Source of the DNA: Calamus simplicifolius | Taxonomy: Eukaryota > Streptophyta > Magnoliopsida > Arecales > Arecaceae | DNA length: 64,000 nt | Direction: 5' to 3' | NCBI GenBank assembly: GCA_900491605.1 | Contig: UESW01004825.1 | Location: forward strand, 62,001 to 126,000 | Shown: positions 1 to 10,239 of the stretch, piece by piece | Layout of the letters: each line of letters opens with the position of its first letter | How positions within the stretch are numbered: position 1 is the stretch's first letter | Made by a program: the position numbers and the translations under genes | Notes under the pieces: model-generated | Database searches by the model: none | The model's input: the letters and a program-made list of their open reading frames with translations, nothing else | What the model was told of the DNA's origin: nothing

Positions 1-153
1 TTCAGTGCATTATAATTCACACAACTGCATGCAGTCTTTAAATCTAGCTACTAAGAAACAATAACAAAATTAATGCAATATCTATCCTGCTTTAACTAAT
101 TAAAACAATTATTTAACTAATTGAAAAATGGTTATCATTTCCCATTCACACTA
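1..153. other. AT-rich flank, no gene seen
   Basis: AT-rich sequence downstream (in minus sense) of the F-box pseudogene. I see no coding potential or recognisable repeat here. Confidence 0.5.
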
Positions 154-1310
154 CTACACATTGTGTGAGAGATTTGGGACAAACCAACTGGGCTGAGGCC
201 TAGCTTGATGAGTGCCCTTCGGATAAAAGGAGGGCTCGACTCTTCCATCCTCCAAATCTTTATATACAAAGAAGCCCTCCCAAAAATCATCAGTGAAATA
301 GATAGAATTTTCTTTCAATGCAGAAAAGTCATGCTTTGAGACTGCAATGAAGTGATTATCGCCCAAGAATAATGCATAGTTTCCCAAGCTTTTCACTGCA
401 ACCCATTTGTCAGCATCACGATCAATCATGCAAACCCGGAACGAAGTTAGCCTCCAGTCATTCTTATCAATAGAGATATCATCCACCCTCAATACCTCGA
501 AAAGATTACCTAATATCTCGATCAAATACTTCCTCTTCCAGGCGATTAACTAAAAAGGAGGCCATTCACTGCTACTGTGCTAACAATTGAAAAAGAGCCA
601 TTCAGGTCGAGCGATTCCACTGTCCCATTGACTCCGGCTGCGGCTGTATAAAACCACCCCTCCTCCTGATCCTCGTAAAAGATAACATCTTCGAAGAAAC
701 AACTTTGGCCCATCTTAACGAGAGTCCTTGCTTCATCTCTGGATCTCGCAAAAGCAAGCGATTGAGGAGAGGCACAAATTACCACGGCAGTATACAAAGA
801 GTTAGACGTCCACATCACAATAGCCTTGGAATAGTAGTACCCACAAGTCTGATCCACGGTAATGAGGTTCATGAGGGACAACTGTGGGTTGTTGATGCTG
901 TAATGGGAGACACGGCCGGAGTAGTCGAAGACGGGCTCGACATCCGGAAAGGTGGTGATGGAAGGGAGCGCGATTCAGACTCCGGTGAGCAGGTTGAACA
1001 TGGAGAGCTCAGAAAAGTCATCTAAAATCATGAGCCATCCATTTGAGGAGCCAATGCAACGGCGCCATCTGACTCCAGGGATAGCGACTGTCAACTCCAT
1101 GCCATGATAGAAATCATAGAATCTGCAGATCTTGTTGGCTTCGTCGGCCTCGGTTCTGGTAAGTAAAAGCCAAGGGACTTGAGGGGGGTTGGGATTCAAA
1201 GAGATGACGAAGTTCCACATGGAGCAGACGACACGACAATGGATGTAGTCGCAGAGGAAGCCAAGGATGGAAGCAAGAACATCTATTGGTAGATATGAGA
1301 TAAGGGCCAT
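154..1310 (-). pseudogene. F-box / DUF295 protein gene, copy 1, broken
   Basis: F-box proteins of this plant family are substrate receptors of SCF ubiquitin ligases: an N-terminal F-box binds SKP1 and a C-terminal DUF295/KIB-type domain recruits targets. The start at 1310 opens with an F-box-like segment (LPIDVLASILGFL, then CRVVCSMW), followed by a GSSNGWLMILDD motif typical of DUF295. The frame is cut by a TGA at 975-977. The second copy at 53 kb has CGA (Arg) at that codon, so this is one C-to-T change at a CpG, and the same frame continues from 974 down to 546. A second break lies at about 526-560: the segment with KRKYLIEILGN (154-540) is in another frame. The broken frames together equal a near full-length protein of about 380 residues. 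Decay therefore looks recent. An unrecognised intron at 526-560 is the alternative, but the gap seems too short. Confidence 0.75.
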
Positions 1311-1427
1311 CCGATCCGATCCGAGAGAAAGAGAGGGCCGGTAGGGTTAATGGAGAAGAGCAAGCCGCCTGCCTGGAGAAATGCAGGGATCGAACGTGAT
1401 AGGATGTCTATCTCTAGAAGGATTTAT
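578..1427. repeat. Segmental duplication, copy 1 (partner 52,814-53,705)
   Basis: This stretch, which is the 5' two thirds of the F-box gene plus about 115 bases upstream of its start codon, is repeated at 52,814-53,705 in the same orientation. Similarity upstream stops at 1,427, exactly where an LTR-like sequence begins. In copy 2 the host sequence continues past that point, so copy 1 was interrupted there by an insertion. Confidence 0.85.
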
Positions 1428-1739
1428 TGATGCCGAGTCACCCTCCTTGAACACCAGGGAAACAGAGGTCCTCCTCATCGGTCTCCTGCAAGAAAAGTCC
1501 CCAGAGACCGGATGTTCCGATGGGGACCCTCCACGCTCAAGTCAGTCACTCGGGAACAGACAGAGGTTTAGCTAGCAGAAGGAAACTAGAGAATTAGGGT
1601 TCAGAATCCTTCCTTTCTAGTAAGTGCGGGCTTTTATACCTGTTCAAAGATCTCCTCCTTTTTTCTACTTCCAGAAGATTTTTGATCTCCAGATATCTCC
1701 GTCCGATAACGGACAAAAAGGAGGGGCTGACAATGACAG

Positions 1740-2030
1740 GCTGTATCGTTACTGTGCGTCGGGGGCATCCTATTTGATTTGTCACCCGCCAGTACGGTAT
1801 TATGTGTGTCGGGTGGCTATGGTTACACCTGGCGTGCGCCGTTATCAGGTATGGCCGCATGCAGCCAAAGCAAGCAGTGTATCATACTCCGTAATAGGAT
1901 ATGACCATATGCGGTTGCAGGTGAGTGATGGACTACGTACCATAACGGGGTATGGCCATGCGTTGTTACGGGTGCGTAGTGGGCCATACGCCTTAATAGG
2001 GCATGGCGATGCTCTATAGAAGGCGAGTAG
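1740..2030. repeat. Degenerate about 60-bp tandem repeat inside the LTR
   Basis: Phrases of the type cgtaataggatatgaccatatgcg, cataacggggtatggccatgcg and cttaatagggcatggcgatgc recur at about 60-base spacing, each followed by a 'gtgcgtagtgggcc'-like stretch. These look like three to four diverged tandem copies. Confidence 0.5.
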
Positions 2031-2076
2031 CAAGCCACGTGGGCATGCCAGGTGGCTCGTAGCTATAAGCTGACCT

Positions 2077-2345
2077 CTGAGGTTAGCCTCAAAGGTTGGC
2101 CTCGAAGTTGGGCTTCGGAGGTGAGCCTCGGAGGTTGGCCTCGGAGGTTAGCCTCGGAGGTTGGCCTCGGAGGGGAGCCTCGGAGGTTGACCTCGGAGGT
2201 TGGCCTTGGAGGTGGGCCTCGGAGGTGAGCCTCGAAGGTTGGCCTCGGAGGTTAGCCTCGGATGTGGGCCTCGGAGGGGCCTCGGAGGTTGGCCTCGGAG
2301 GTTAGCCTCAGAGGATGGCCTCGGAGGTTAGCCTCAGAGGTTGGA
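2077..2345. repeat. 13-bp minisatellite (ggttggcctcgga)
   Basis: About twenty tandem copies of a 13-base unit ggttggcctcgga / ggttagcctcgga with point variants and one short unit. The small plus-strand reading frame across it is only a translation of the repeat and is not a gene. The array lies inside the LTR, towards its transcriptional 5' end. Confidence 0.9.
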
Positions 2346-2958
2346 GTGGGACACCATCAGTCCCTTTACCGTTAACCATGACGGCGTTGGATCAGCCACA
2401 TCAAATGCCTCCTTGCCCCTGAGATGGAGCAGGTCCACCCTGGTGAAGCGAAAGGGGTGTCACCTCCCCAGTGGCTGATCCCCGTTCGCTGCCAACTGCC
2501 CCCGGCCACATGTCTCTGTAGGGTGCGATAGCTTAGCGCGGGCGACTTGGGGGACGTGAAGGGGCAGCCACTACTGTCCATCTGATCTGCCACGATCTCC
2601 CTCGAGGTGGGGTTATCCTTTTGAAATTTGCGAAGAGGAGCCACCATCATTGCCATCATTACGCTGGCATCAGCGGTGTCTCATCATTGACTGGAGGCGT
2701 TTGTTCCACACGCCGAACGCCTACCGAGGCAGATCGACCTATAGCGGGAGTCCGCGTGGCTGGCAAATCGAGGCGAGATGATTTGAAACTTGACAAAACC
2801 TTGGGCGAAGGCTGTATACCCATCATTTTACTTTAGTTATCTTCTTCTCTGGTCCTTTGCTCCCTCTGCAACTCGAGAATCGCCCCCCCGCCATTTCTTT
2901 CTCTAGGTTAGCCTTCTGTCCCTCCTAATCCTTCCTTCCTCTTCCCCAAGCTTTCGTC

Positions 2959-4743
2959 ATGGCCTCCTCACCATCCTGGACTTCTTATGCTCCCTCTGAC
3001 AACCGCATTTCTCCCTCGAGGCTTCGTGCCTCTTCATCTCCTTCTTCTTTATGGTCTTCTGATCCGGAGGACCATCTTCCTTTGTCCCAATGGATGGCTG
3101 TTGCCAGGGCTCCTGCAAGGGGACGCTCGTGGCGACCAACCGAGCCCCAGCGAGGAGGCGCCAGGCGGCGACCGGCCCTCTTTGAGGGCGGGGCGGAATC
3201 CTCGGAGGCGACGCCTCCACAGTAATGGGCCAAGACTTAGCCAAAATTAGGGCTCGTTACCAGGTACCCCGAGATGTCGGTCTCTTCCTTCCGACCCCCG
3301 ATGACAGGGTGGTCTCCTCCCGGCCTGGCAGAGTAGCCGTTTACGAGATTTCCCTTAGGTTAGGCCTTTGTCTACTCTTTATCCTTTTTTTGTTAACCTT
3401 TTGGACTATTACTCTTTGACTCCCGCTCAACTGGTCCCAAACTCCCTTCGGACCGTCTGCGCTTTTGTTATCCTCTACCACCGCCTCCAAATCACCCCCC
3501 GACTCTCTCTCTTTCGCTGCTTTTACACCCTTAGGCAGCAGAGGGGTTGGTGGCTATTCCAGCCCCGACCCGATCGGGTCCTCAAGCTTCTTCTCCCTAC
3601 TTCGGTCAAGGGATGGAAATCTCGTTTCTTCTTTGTTGACCTTGACCAAGATAAGTCCCGGTGGGGGACCCCGACCTCCGACCCAACATGAACTCCACCA
3701 TCCTCCCAGGAGATCAAGAAGCTCTGGGCAACTGTTGACTGCCAACATCCCCAGATACAGCTTGCTTCTGTTGGAGCACAACCTCCAGCTGGCGGGCCTC
3801 ACCACACAGAGCGGTGAGTAATGGATGCCCCAACACTTAGTCAAATCGCCCTCTCTTTCTTCTTCTTTTTTTTCTCTTTTTTTTGCTGACTTGACTGGTC
3901 TCGTGCAGCAATGAAACCTCCAACCACCATGGTCAGGAGGGCCGGTCAAGCGGATGAGGGCCCAGGGTGGCCCAAGCGAGGGGCAGCAGGCGCCGACCCC
4001 CAAGCGCCTCACTGTGAGGGTCTCCACCTGCCGAGTGGTGTGAGTCTCCACCGATCCCAGAGGTGGACCTAACGGCCGATACCCCGCCAGAAGGGGCGAG
4101 GGATGAAGGGGCGACGATGGAGGAGCTGGCGACGATGGAGCCTCCAGCTTCCAGCTAACTACCCTCGGCCGAAGCAGATAGGAGTTGGGGGGAGGGGCCA
4201 TCGGGGACAAGCCCACCCCCCGAACAGATACCAACGAGTAGCCCTCCACATGCCGAGCAGAGTACGTCAGAAACACCGAGGGGAGTAGGGCCGAGCCAAC
4301 CCCTCGTGGGTTCTCATTGATAAACGATGGGCGTTGGGCTGAACAACTCATGTCTTACCATTCAGCCGGATATTCAAGAGGAGCTCCGAACCCTGGGGGC
4401 GAATAGGTTCTTTCGGGAGATCTTCTCGGCCCTCGTCCGAGTAAGTATTTTTCTTCTTGCCCTTAGTTTAGAGCACTTAAGCGATTCGCATAGCTGACGC
4501 TCTGAGTGCAGGTGGCCAACTCTATTGTGCTCACTCGGGAGGCCATCAACGAGGGGAGGCTGTTGCCCGCCAAATCCAACAAGATGCCGAGGACACCTGG
4601 GCCCGGGCCGAGGCTGCGGAGAAGGCCTTGGAATGGGTAAGGGCCGAGTGCACCGGCAAAATAAAGGAGGCTAAAAGCAGAGCTGAGGTCGAGGCACAGT
4701 ATGAAGCCAAGTTTACCCGGTTGGCTCGGTTTGCTCCAGATAT
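2959..4743 (+). pseudogene. Extra ORF of gypsy-type element (PF04195-like), antisense to its LTR
   Basis: The plus-strand ORF starts at about 2,959 with a Ser/Pro-rich leader. From 3,225 it reads YQVPRDVGLFLPTPDD, then a block resembling the 'putative gypsy type transposon' domain (Transposase_28 family): LYPFFVNLLDYY, LTPAQLVPNSLR, GWWLFQPRP. Frames change near 3,220 and 3,370. Two intron-like gaps have good borders: 3,813-3,908 (gtgagt...gtgcag) and 4,441-4,511 (gtaagt...gtgcag). The last exon (4,512-4,740) is Ala/Glu/Lys-rich and probably coiled coil. The ORF runs opposite to the LTR at 1,428. Tat-lineage gypsy elements are known to carry such extra ORFs, often antisense, between pol and the 3' LTR. 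The function of the protein is unknown. Confidence 0.65.
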
Positions 4744-5210
4744 AGACCACTGAGAGAGCCAAGATCATCAAATTCACCGAGGGACTGAGGCCTAGACTGA
4801 TGCAAGCAGTCAATACTTTTGAACTCTCCACATTTAGTGCTATGGTGAACAAGGCCTTAGTGCTTGAGAGAGATATGGGGTGGTCCAGAAGCAGTGGGAG
4901 CAGCAGCAGAGGAAGAAGAAGGGGTCTTCTTATGGCCAATCTTCAGGGCAGGCCAAGAAGAAAGGTCCTTATCAGGCCCCCTCATGACGAAGGGTAAGGA
5001 AACCCATTGCCCTCACTGCAGGAACTCCCACTTGGGTAGGAGGTGCCGAGGGATGGTGGGCAGGTGGGTCACAAGATGGCCATCTATCCCTTTCGAAGGA
5101 TCAGCAGCCTCCTTTGGATCAGGGTAGAAGCCAGCAGCAGCAGCCTAGGACCCAGGGAAGGGTCTTTACTCTCACACAGCAGGATGCTGCCGCTTCTAAC
5201 TCCGTAGTGA
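4744..5210 (+). pseudogene. Gypsy gag, C-terminal part
   Basis: Encodes the end of a Retrotrans_gag domain (IIKFTEGLRPRLMQAVNTF, then VNKALVLERDMG) followed by a Gln/Ser/Lys-rich linker and a CCHC zinc knuckle at about 5,000-5,050 (CPHCRNSHLGRRC; Cys-X2-Cys-X4-His-X4-Cys), the nucleic-acid-binding site of the capsid protein. The frame shifts between the linker and the knuckle. The N-terminal half of gag is missing. Confidence 0.75.
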
Positions 5211-5329
5211 CATGTATTCCTATTATTTAAATACTTCTTTAAGATTATTTCATTCATATGCAATGTGATGCATTGATCATGAATGATAAAAGTAATGTTA
5301 AACTTCATGACATCTAAGACAAACTAAAC

Positions 5330-5705
5330 TTTGTGATCAGGTATATTTAAAGTAGGCAACACTTATGCTCAAATCTTAGTAGATCCGGGTGCCACACATT
5401 CATTTGTATCTAGCACTTATCTCACCAAGGATGAATCTTTGACACCCATTCCTCTAGAGCAAGAGTTGCACGTTGCTTTTCCAAATGGTGATATTATGAG
5501 GGTAGACTCAGTATGCAGATCTTGCCTGATTAACATGGGGGATAGAAGGTTGAAGGCTGATTAATCATCCTCCCACTGAAATCCTTTGATGTTATCCCTG
5601 GGATGGACTGATTGGCCTCCTATCATGCTTCAGTAGACTATTTCAGGAAAATGGTAATCTTCAAAATTCCTAATCAACCTAAATTCAGTTTTACTGAAAG
5701 TTAGG
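5330..5705 (+). pseudogene. Gypsy aspartic protease (broken)
   Basis: Retroviral-type aspartic protease that cleaves the gag-pol polyprotein. The active-site block reads ILVDPGATHSFVS (consensus D-S/T-G-A; here Ser/Thr is replaced by Pro), followed by LHVAFPNGD. A TAA near 5,562 and a TGA near 5,610 cut the frame. It is preceded by a 130-base AT-rich stretch (5,211-5,340) without coding potential that separates a VVT codon run from the GIFKVGN that normally follows directly. Confidence 0.7.
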
Positions 5706-5869
5706 AGCATTTAGCCTCAGTGTTCGTGTCAGCACTACAGGCCACAAAGAATTTGAAAAAAGGCGGCCAAGGATTTCTTACTATGGTCAAAGACCTTCAG
5801 CAGGAAGAGGTCAAGTTGGAGGATATTCCAGTGGCTCAGAATTTCTGATGTATTCCTAGATGATTTGAC

Positions 5870-7145
5870 CAAATTGCCCCCAGATCGAAAGTTGAGTTCA
5901 CTATTGATTTGGCCCCTAGCATTGGACCTATATCCAAGGCCCCGTACCGTATGGCCCCAGCTGAGCTAAAAGAGTTAAGAGCAATTGTAGGAGCTCCTAG
6001 ATCGGGGATTTATCAGGCCTAGTGTTTCTCCTTGAGGTGCTCCAGTATTATTTGTCAAAAAGAAAGATGGAAGTCTTTGGCTCTGCATTGATTACGAGAA
6101 ATTAATAAGGTAACAGTGTGGAACAAGTATCCATTGCCGAGGATTGATGATTTATTTGATCAACTCCAAGGAGCTCAGGTATTCTCGAAGATTGGTCTTC
6201 GGTCAAGATACCATTAACTCAAGGTCAAGGTTGGGGATGTTTATAAGACATCATTTAGAACTAGGTATGGCCACTACAAGTTCTTGATGATGCCATTTGG
6301 GTTGACTAATGCCCCAGTAGCATTCATGGACTTGATGAACAGAATCTTTAAGCCATACTTGAACCAGTTTATGGTATTCATTGATGACATCCTGGTGTAT
6401 TCTAAAAGCCAGGAGGAGCATGTGGACCACCTGAAGATTATTCTGCAAACTCTTCGGGAGAAAAAGCTTTATGCCAACTTGCAGAAGTGTGACTTCTGGT
6501 TGAGCCAAGTATCATTCTTGGGTCATATAATATCTGAAGATGGCATATCTGTGGACCCAAAGAAGATTAAGGCAGTTGTAAACTAGAGTCAGCCTTCCAA
6601 TGTATCCGAAGTAAGAAGCTTCGTGGGACTGGCTGGATATTATTGTAGATTCATGGAGGGCTTCTCTCGCATTGATCTATCCCTGACTCGCTTAACCCAA
6701 AAGCAAGCGAAGTTTGACTGGACTGAGGAGTGTGAGAGGAGTTTTCAGACGCTGAAGCAATGCCTAGTATCAGCCCCCGTCCTTACCCTTCGATCAGGAT
6801 TTGGAGGATTCACCCTATACACGGATGCTTCTTGGAAGGGATTGGGATGAGTTCTAATGCAAAATGAGAAGGTGATAGCTTATGCCTCCAGATAGCTAAA
6901 TCATACGAGCAAAATTATCCTACCCATGACTTGGAGTTGGCCGCGTGATTTTTGCCTTGAAGATTTGGCGACATATCTATATGGAGAGGCATGTGATGTG
7001 TATACAGACCACAAAAGTCTAAAATACATCTTCACTCAGAAGGAGTTAAACTTGAGGCAGAGGAGGTGGATGGAGCTACTAAAGGATTATGACCTGAACC
7101 TGCACTATCACCCAGGAAGGCCAATATGGTAGCTGATGCCTTGAG
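5870..7145 (+). pseudogene. Gypsy reverse transcriptase and RNase H (broken)
   Basis: Copies element RNA into DNA. The N-terminal part (5,870-6,280) is split over frames. From 6,284 a clean stretch holds PFGLTNAP and the catalytic FIDDILVYS (the IDD of gypsy RTs; residues 32-40 of that stretch), then FLGHIISEDGI and VRSFVGLAGYYCRF. The RNase H part reads LYTDASWKGLG near 6,820-6,850, and further on VYTDHKSLKYIFTQKELNLRQRRW (7,000-7,070). TAG at 6,584 and several frameshifts inactivate it. Confidence 0.8.
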
Positions 7146-7379
7146 CAGGAAGTCCTCCTTGGAGTTGGATTTTATGATCACTTCTCAGCCTCACATCCAG
7201 AGAGGCCTTGAGAAGTTGAGGTTGGATTGCGAGTACAGGGTTCGATGGTCAAGTAGCAGCACTTGTACTCCAGCCCATCCTGATTGATCGGATCAAGTCT
7301 TCCAGAAAGAAGACTTGGACCTGCAAAGGATTAAAGAAGCTGTGAAGTCAGGGTTCAAAATGAATTTGTTATAATGAAG

Positions 7380-8215
7380 GATGGATCCCTGAGATTTGAC
7401 GACAGGCTCTGTGTGCCAAATGTGGAGGAACTAAGAGCAAAAATTCTAAGGGAGGCTCACTACTCTCCCTATGCAGTGCACCTAGGAGGCACCAAGATGT
7501 ACAGAGACCTAAAAGAAAACTTTTGGTAGAAGGGAATAAAAAAGAGATTGCTCAGTATGTGTCCAAATGTTTAGTATGTCAGCAAGTGAAGGCTGAGCAT
7601 CAAAGGCCTACGGGACCCTTTAGTCTTTGATGATTCCATAGTGAAATGGGAGAAAATCACTATGGATTTTGTGACTGGACTGCCTAAGACCCCCAGAGCA
7701 ATGATGTAGTATGGGTCATTGTAGACAGATTGACAAAGTCAGCCCATTTCTTGCCATTTAAGGTTGGGATCTCCTGTGAGAGATTGGCCAACATGTATAT
7801 TTAGAAATTGTGAGGCTTCATGGAATTCCCGTATCTATTGTATCAGATTGGGATACTAGGTTTGTGTCCTAATTCTGGATGAGTCTTCATAGAGCTCTAG
7901 GGACCAAACTGAACTTTAGCACAGCCTTTCATCCCCAGACAAATGGGCAGTCTGAGAGGACCATACAGATCCTGGAGGACATGTTACGAGCCTGTGTAAT
8001 GGACTTGGGTGGTGCTTGGGACAACCACTTATCTTTGTAGAATTTGCTTATAATAATAGATACCAAGCCAGTATCCAGATGGCTCCATTTGAGGCTTTGT
8101 ATGGTAGAAAATGCAGATCTCCCTTATGTTGGATGATGTGGGAGAGAGAAAATTATTGGGCCCTGAACTAATTCGACAGACAGTAGAGAAGGTGCAGTTG
8201 ATCACATACGAAGGA
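7380..8215 (+). pseudogene. Gypsy integrase (broken, C-terminus lost)
   Basis: Fragments in shifting frames match a gypsy integrase. An HHCC-type zinc-finger region (HLGGTKMYRDLKENF ... CLVCQQVKAEHQRPTG, about 7,470-7,610) is followed by the catalytic core (ITMDFVTGLPKTP at about 7,655, VIVDRLTKSAHFLPF at about 7,715, FHPQTNGQSERTIQ at about 7,930, FAYNNRYQASIQMAPFEALYG at about 8,040). The sequence stops shortly afterwards, so the C-terminal domain is absent. Confidence 0.8.
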
Positions 8216-8220
8216 TTTCC

Positions 8221-8876
8221 ACTATTTTGAAGGAAAAGAGAAAGAGCCCTAAATCTTCAACTTCTCTTCAACAAGCTTCAGTCAAGAATCAAAGTTCAAA
8301 TCTATTTAGCTGATTCAGAGGAGAAGAGGAAAAGAAGAAAAGCTCAACCTCAAATCGCTTCAAAAATAGGATTTTCTATTCTTATTTATTTACATTGCAT
8401 ATTTGCTCATTTAAGGAGCTGTTAATTGTTGTAGACTTTTTCTAAATTGCTTGTATTTTAATTCAATCAGGGGATTGAATTAGTTAAGGTAGTTGACCTC
8501 GGGTAAGCTAAGTGTAGCTTATGTTGGGTTGTGTGCTAGTGAACCCGTGAAAACCAGCTGGGTTCGTTGTGATCCTGTGTAAAACAACAAGTTCGAGTTG
8601 TGATCTTGGAAAATAACTCAGCTATAATCAGGGTGATTATAGTGTGGACCAAGAGTTGCTTGAGTGGACGTAGGTATAGATAACACCGAATCACTATAAA
8701 CCTTTTTGTGTTTGTCGTGCTTATTACTCTCTCTCTCTCTCTCTCATTTATATTGTGTTTATTATTTATTGCATCTCTTCACTTGTGCACATTAACTTAG
8801 CGAAATTGGTTTTTAAGTATAATTTTTTTTAAAGAACCCAATTCACCCCCCTCTTGGGTTGCCATCTGGGTCAACA
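8221..8876 (+). repeat. Copia-1 5' LTR, 3' part only
   Basis: Corresponds to the last 650 bases or so of the Copia-2 LTR: 'ggggattgaa(t/c)tag', 'ccagctgggttcgttgtgatc', 'gtggacgtaggt' and the closing 'tctgggtcaaca'. The U3 part with the palindromic GTCGAC array is missing. A (tc)n run lies at 8,719-8,745. Confidence 0.85.
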
Positions 8877-8878
8877 AT

Positions 8879-8890
8879 TGGTATCAGAGC
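8879..8890 (+). other. Primer-binding site of Copia-1
   Basis: tggtatcagagc directly downstream of the LTR end, complementary to the 3' end of initiator methionine tRNA, the usual primer for copia reverse transcription. Confidence 0.9.
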
Positions 8891-8937
8891 TTGTGCTCAT
8901 TTCGGCTTGATCTAACGATCAAGAGCTAAAGATCCAA

Positions 8938-10230
8938 ATGGTAGCTCAATCTAGATCATCTTTTTCTAAAGGTCAATCCACCAACCGACCTCTTTATTTA
9001 GTGGCACAAATTATTCATATTGGAAAGATAAATGAGAACTTTTATTCAAGCTTTAGATTATGAATTATGGAGTGTCATTATTAATGGTCCTAGCACTCCC
9101 ACACACATTGTTGATGGATCTATTGTTCCTAAGCCCGAAAGGGACTGGAATAAAAATGATAGGAAAATGGCTCAGCTCAACACCAAAGCCATGAATGTCC
9201 TATACTATTGTTTGGATGCAAATGAATTCAACAGAATATCCACTTGCATTTCAGCTAAAAAAATATGGGATAGGTTGGAAGTTACTCATGAGGGTACCAA
9301 CCAAGTTAAGGAATCTAAAATTAACATGCTAATGCACAAATATGAACTATTTAGCATGGAACAAAAAGAGTCAATCACATGCATGTACACTAGATTCACT
9401 GATATTGTAAATGGTTTAAAAAGTCTTGGTAAGACTTATACTAACTCTGAATCAGTGTACAAAATTCTTAGATCTCTTCCAAGATCATGGGAAGCCAAAG
9501 TGACAGCAATCTAAGAAGCCAAAGACCTGAACATTCTACTTTAGAGGAGCTACTTGGATCCCTAATGACCTATGAGCTAACAATAAAACAACATCAAGAG
9601 AAAGAGGTGAAAAAGAAACGAACAATCGCACTCAAGGCTGCAGAAGATAAAAAGAGCAGCAGTGAAGATGATGATGAGACAGCTCTCCTTACTAGAAAAT
9701 TCAAGAAATTTATGCAAAGAAGGAGACCCTTCCATAAGAGAAAGTCTGGAATAAGAATGGAAGGAGAAAGAGAAAGAGAAAGAGAAAAGGATAAGGACAA
9801 AGATAAGGATCCCTTAATATGTTATGAATGTAAGAAACTGGGACATTTTAGATCTGAATGTCCTCAATTGAAGAAGGGATATAAAAAGAAAAAGAAAGCC
9901 TATGTTGCAACTTGGAGTGATAGTGAAGAATCTTCATCCGAAGAAGAACAAAAAGAGGTTGCCAACATATGCTTCATGGCGAATGACAATGAGGTAAATT
10001 CTGAAACCCCCAATGTTGATTTCACTTTTGATGAGTTATATGATGCTTTCAATGAATTAGTTAGTGATTTCAAGATTTTGAGAAACAAGAACAAGTCATT
10101 GAAAATTGAAAATTTAGATCTTCATAAAATGAAAGATAAACTTGTTTTTGAGATCAAAAATTTGAAATCTAAAAAAGAAGACATATTGAAGGAAAAAGAA
10201 TCAATTTCTAATGAAAACTTAATTTAAAGA
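8938..10230 (+). pseudogene. Copia-1 gag (broken)
   Basis: The start codon at 8,938 corresponds to that of the related copies (a few residues, then QSTNRP). The frame is lost at about 8,990 and regained at 9,032. A TAA at about 9,512 replaces the CAA of the other copies. The following part is open to 10,227 and holds the zinc knuckle CYECKKLGHFRSEC (about 9,820-9,861), a basic KKKKKAYVATW stretch, an acidic ESSSEEEQ stretch and a Lys/Glu-rich probable coiled coil. UBN2-type gag N-terminal features (DYELWSVIINGP, EVTHEGTNQVKE) are clear. Confidence 0.85.
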
Positions 10231-10239
10231 AAGAAGTTG

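Larger units (their letters stand above)
1428..2870 (-). mobile_element. LTR of a Tat-like Ty3/gypsy element (minus orientation)
   Basis: The sequence resembles the LTRs of the element at 49,576-52,483: a similar left end, an ACCCTCCACGCTCAAGTCAG block, then a GGGCTTTTATACC block whose complement is a TATA box (about 1,630-1,642) pointing towards 1,428. The left end (tgatgccgag) abuts the broken F-box duplication, and a candidate target site tttat sits at 1,423-1,427. The right end is uncertain. I place it at about 2,870 because a pyrimidine tract, the complement of a polypurine tract, follows and because the length then matches the 1.43-kb LTR at 51,051. Lying at the low-coordinate side of a minus-oriented element, this would be the 3' LTR. 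Confidence 0.6.
4744..8215 (+). mobile_element. Ty3/gypsy chromovirus-type element, truncated gag-pol
   Basis: An internal fragment without LTRs. The order gag, protease, reverse transcriptase, RNase H, integrase is that of Ty3/gypsy. The style (FTEGLRPRL... KALVLERD in gag, DPGATHSFVS in protease) fits the Tekay/Del chromovirus group. The left edge joins the antisense-ORF element in mid-gag. The right edge stops after the integrase core, before any chromodomain, where a partial copia LTR begins (about 8,215-8,221). Stops and frameshifts are frequent throughout, so this is an old dead copy. Confidence 0.85.

Noticed and set aside
705..1025. Plus-strand frame of 106 codons
   Set aside because: It is the antisense of the F-box pseudogene, and the same shadow appears over copy 2 (52,964-53,323).
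2096..2305. Frame of 69 codons rich in Gly, Trp and Ser
   Set aside because: Direct translation of the 13-bp minisatellite.
3554..4351. Minus-strand frame of 265 codons
   Set aside because: Longest frame in the region but without any family feature, Pro/Ser-rich from GC-rich codons, and antisense to an ORF with recognisable domain and introns.
4463..4939. Minus-strand frame of 158 codons with Leu-rich start resembling a signal peptide
   Set aside because: Antisense of the Lys/Glu-rich coiled-coil exon and gag; the Leu runs are the complement of those codons.
8879..8890. tRNA gene suspected from the tggtatcagagc sequence
   Set aside because: This is only the 12-base primer-binding site after an LTR; no tRNA arms around it (same at 23,477 and 41,660).
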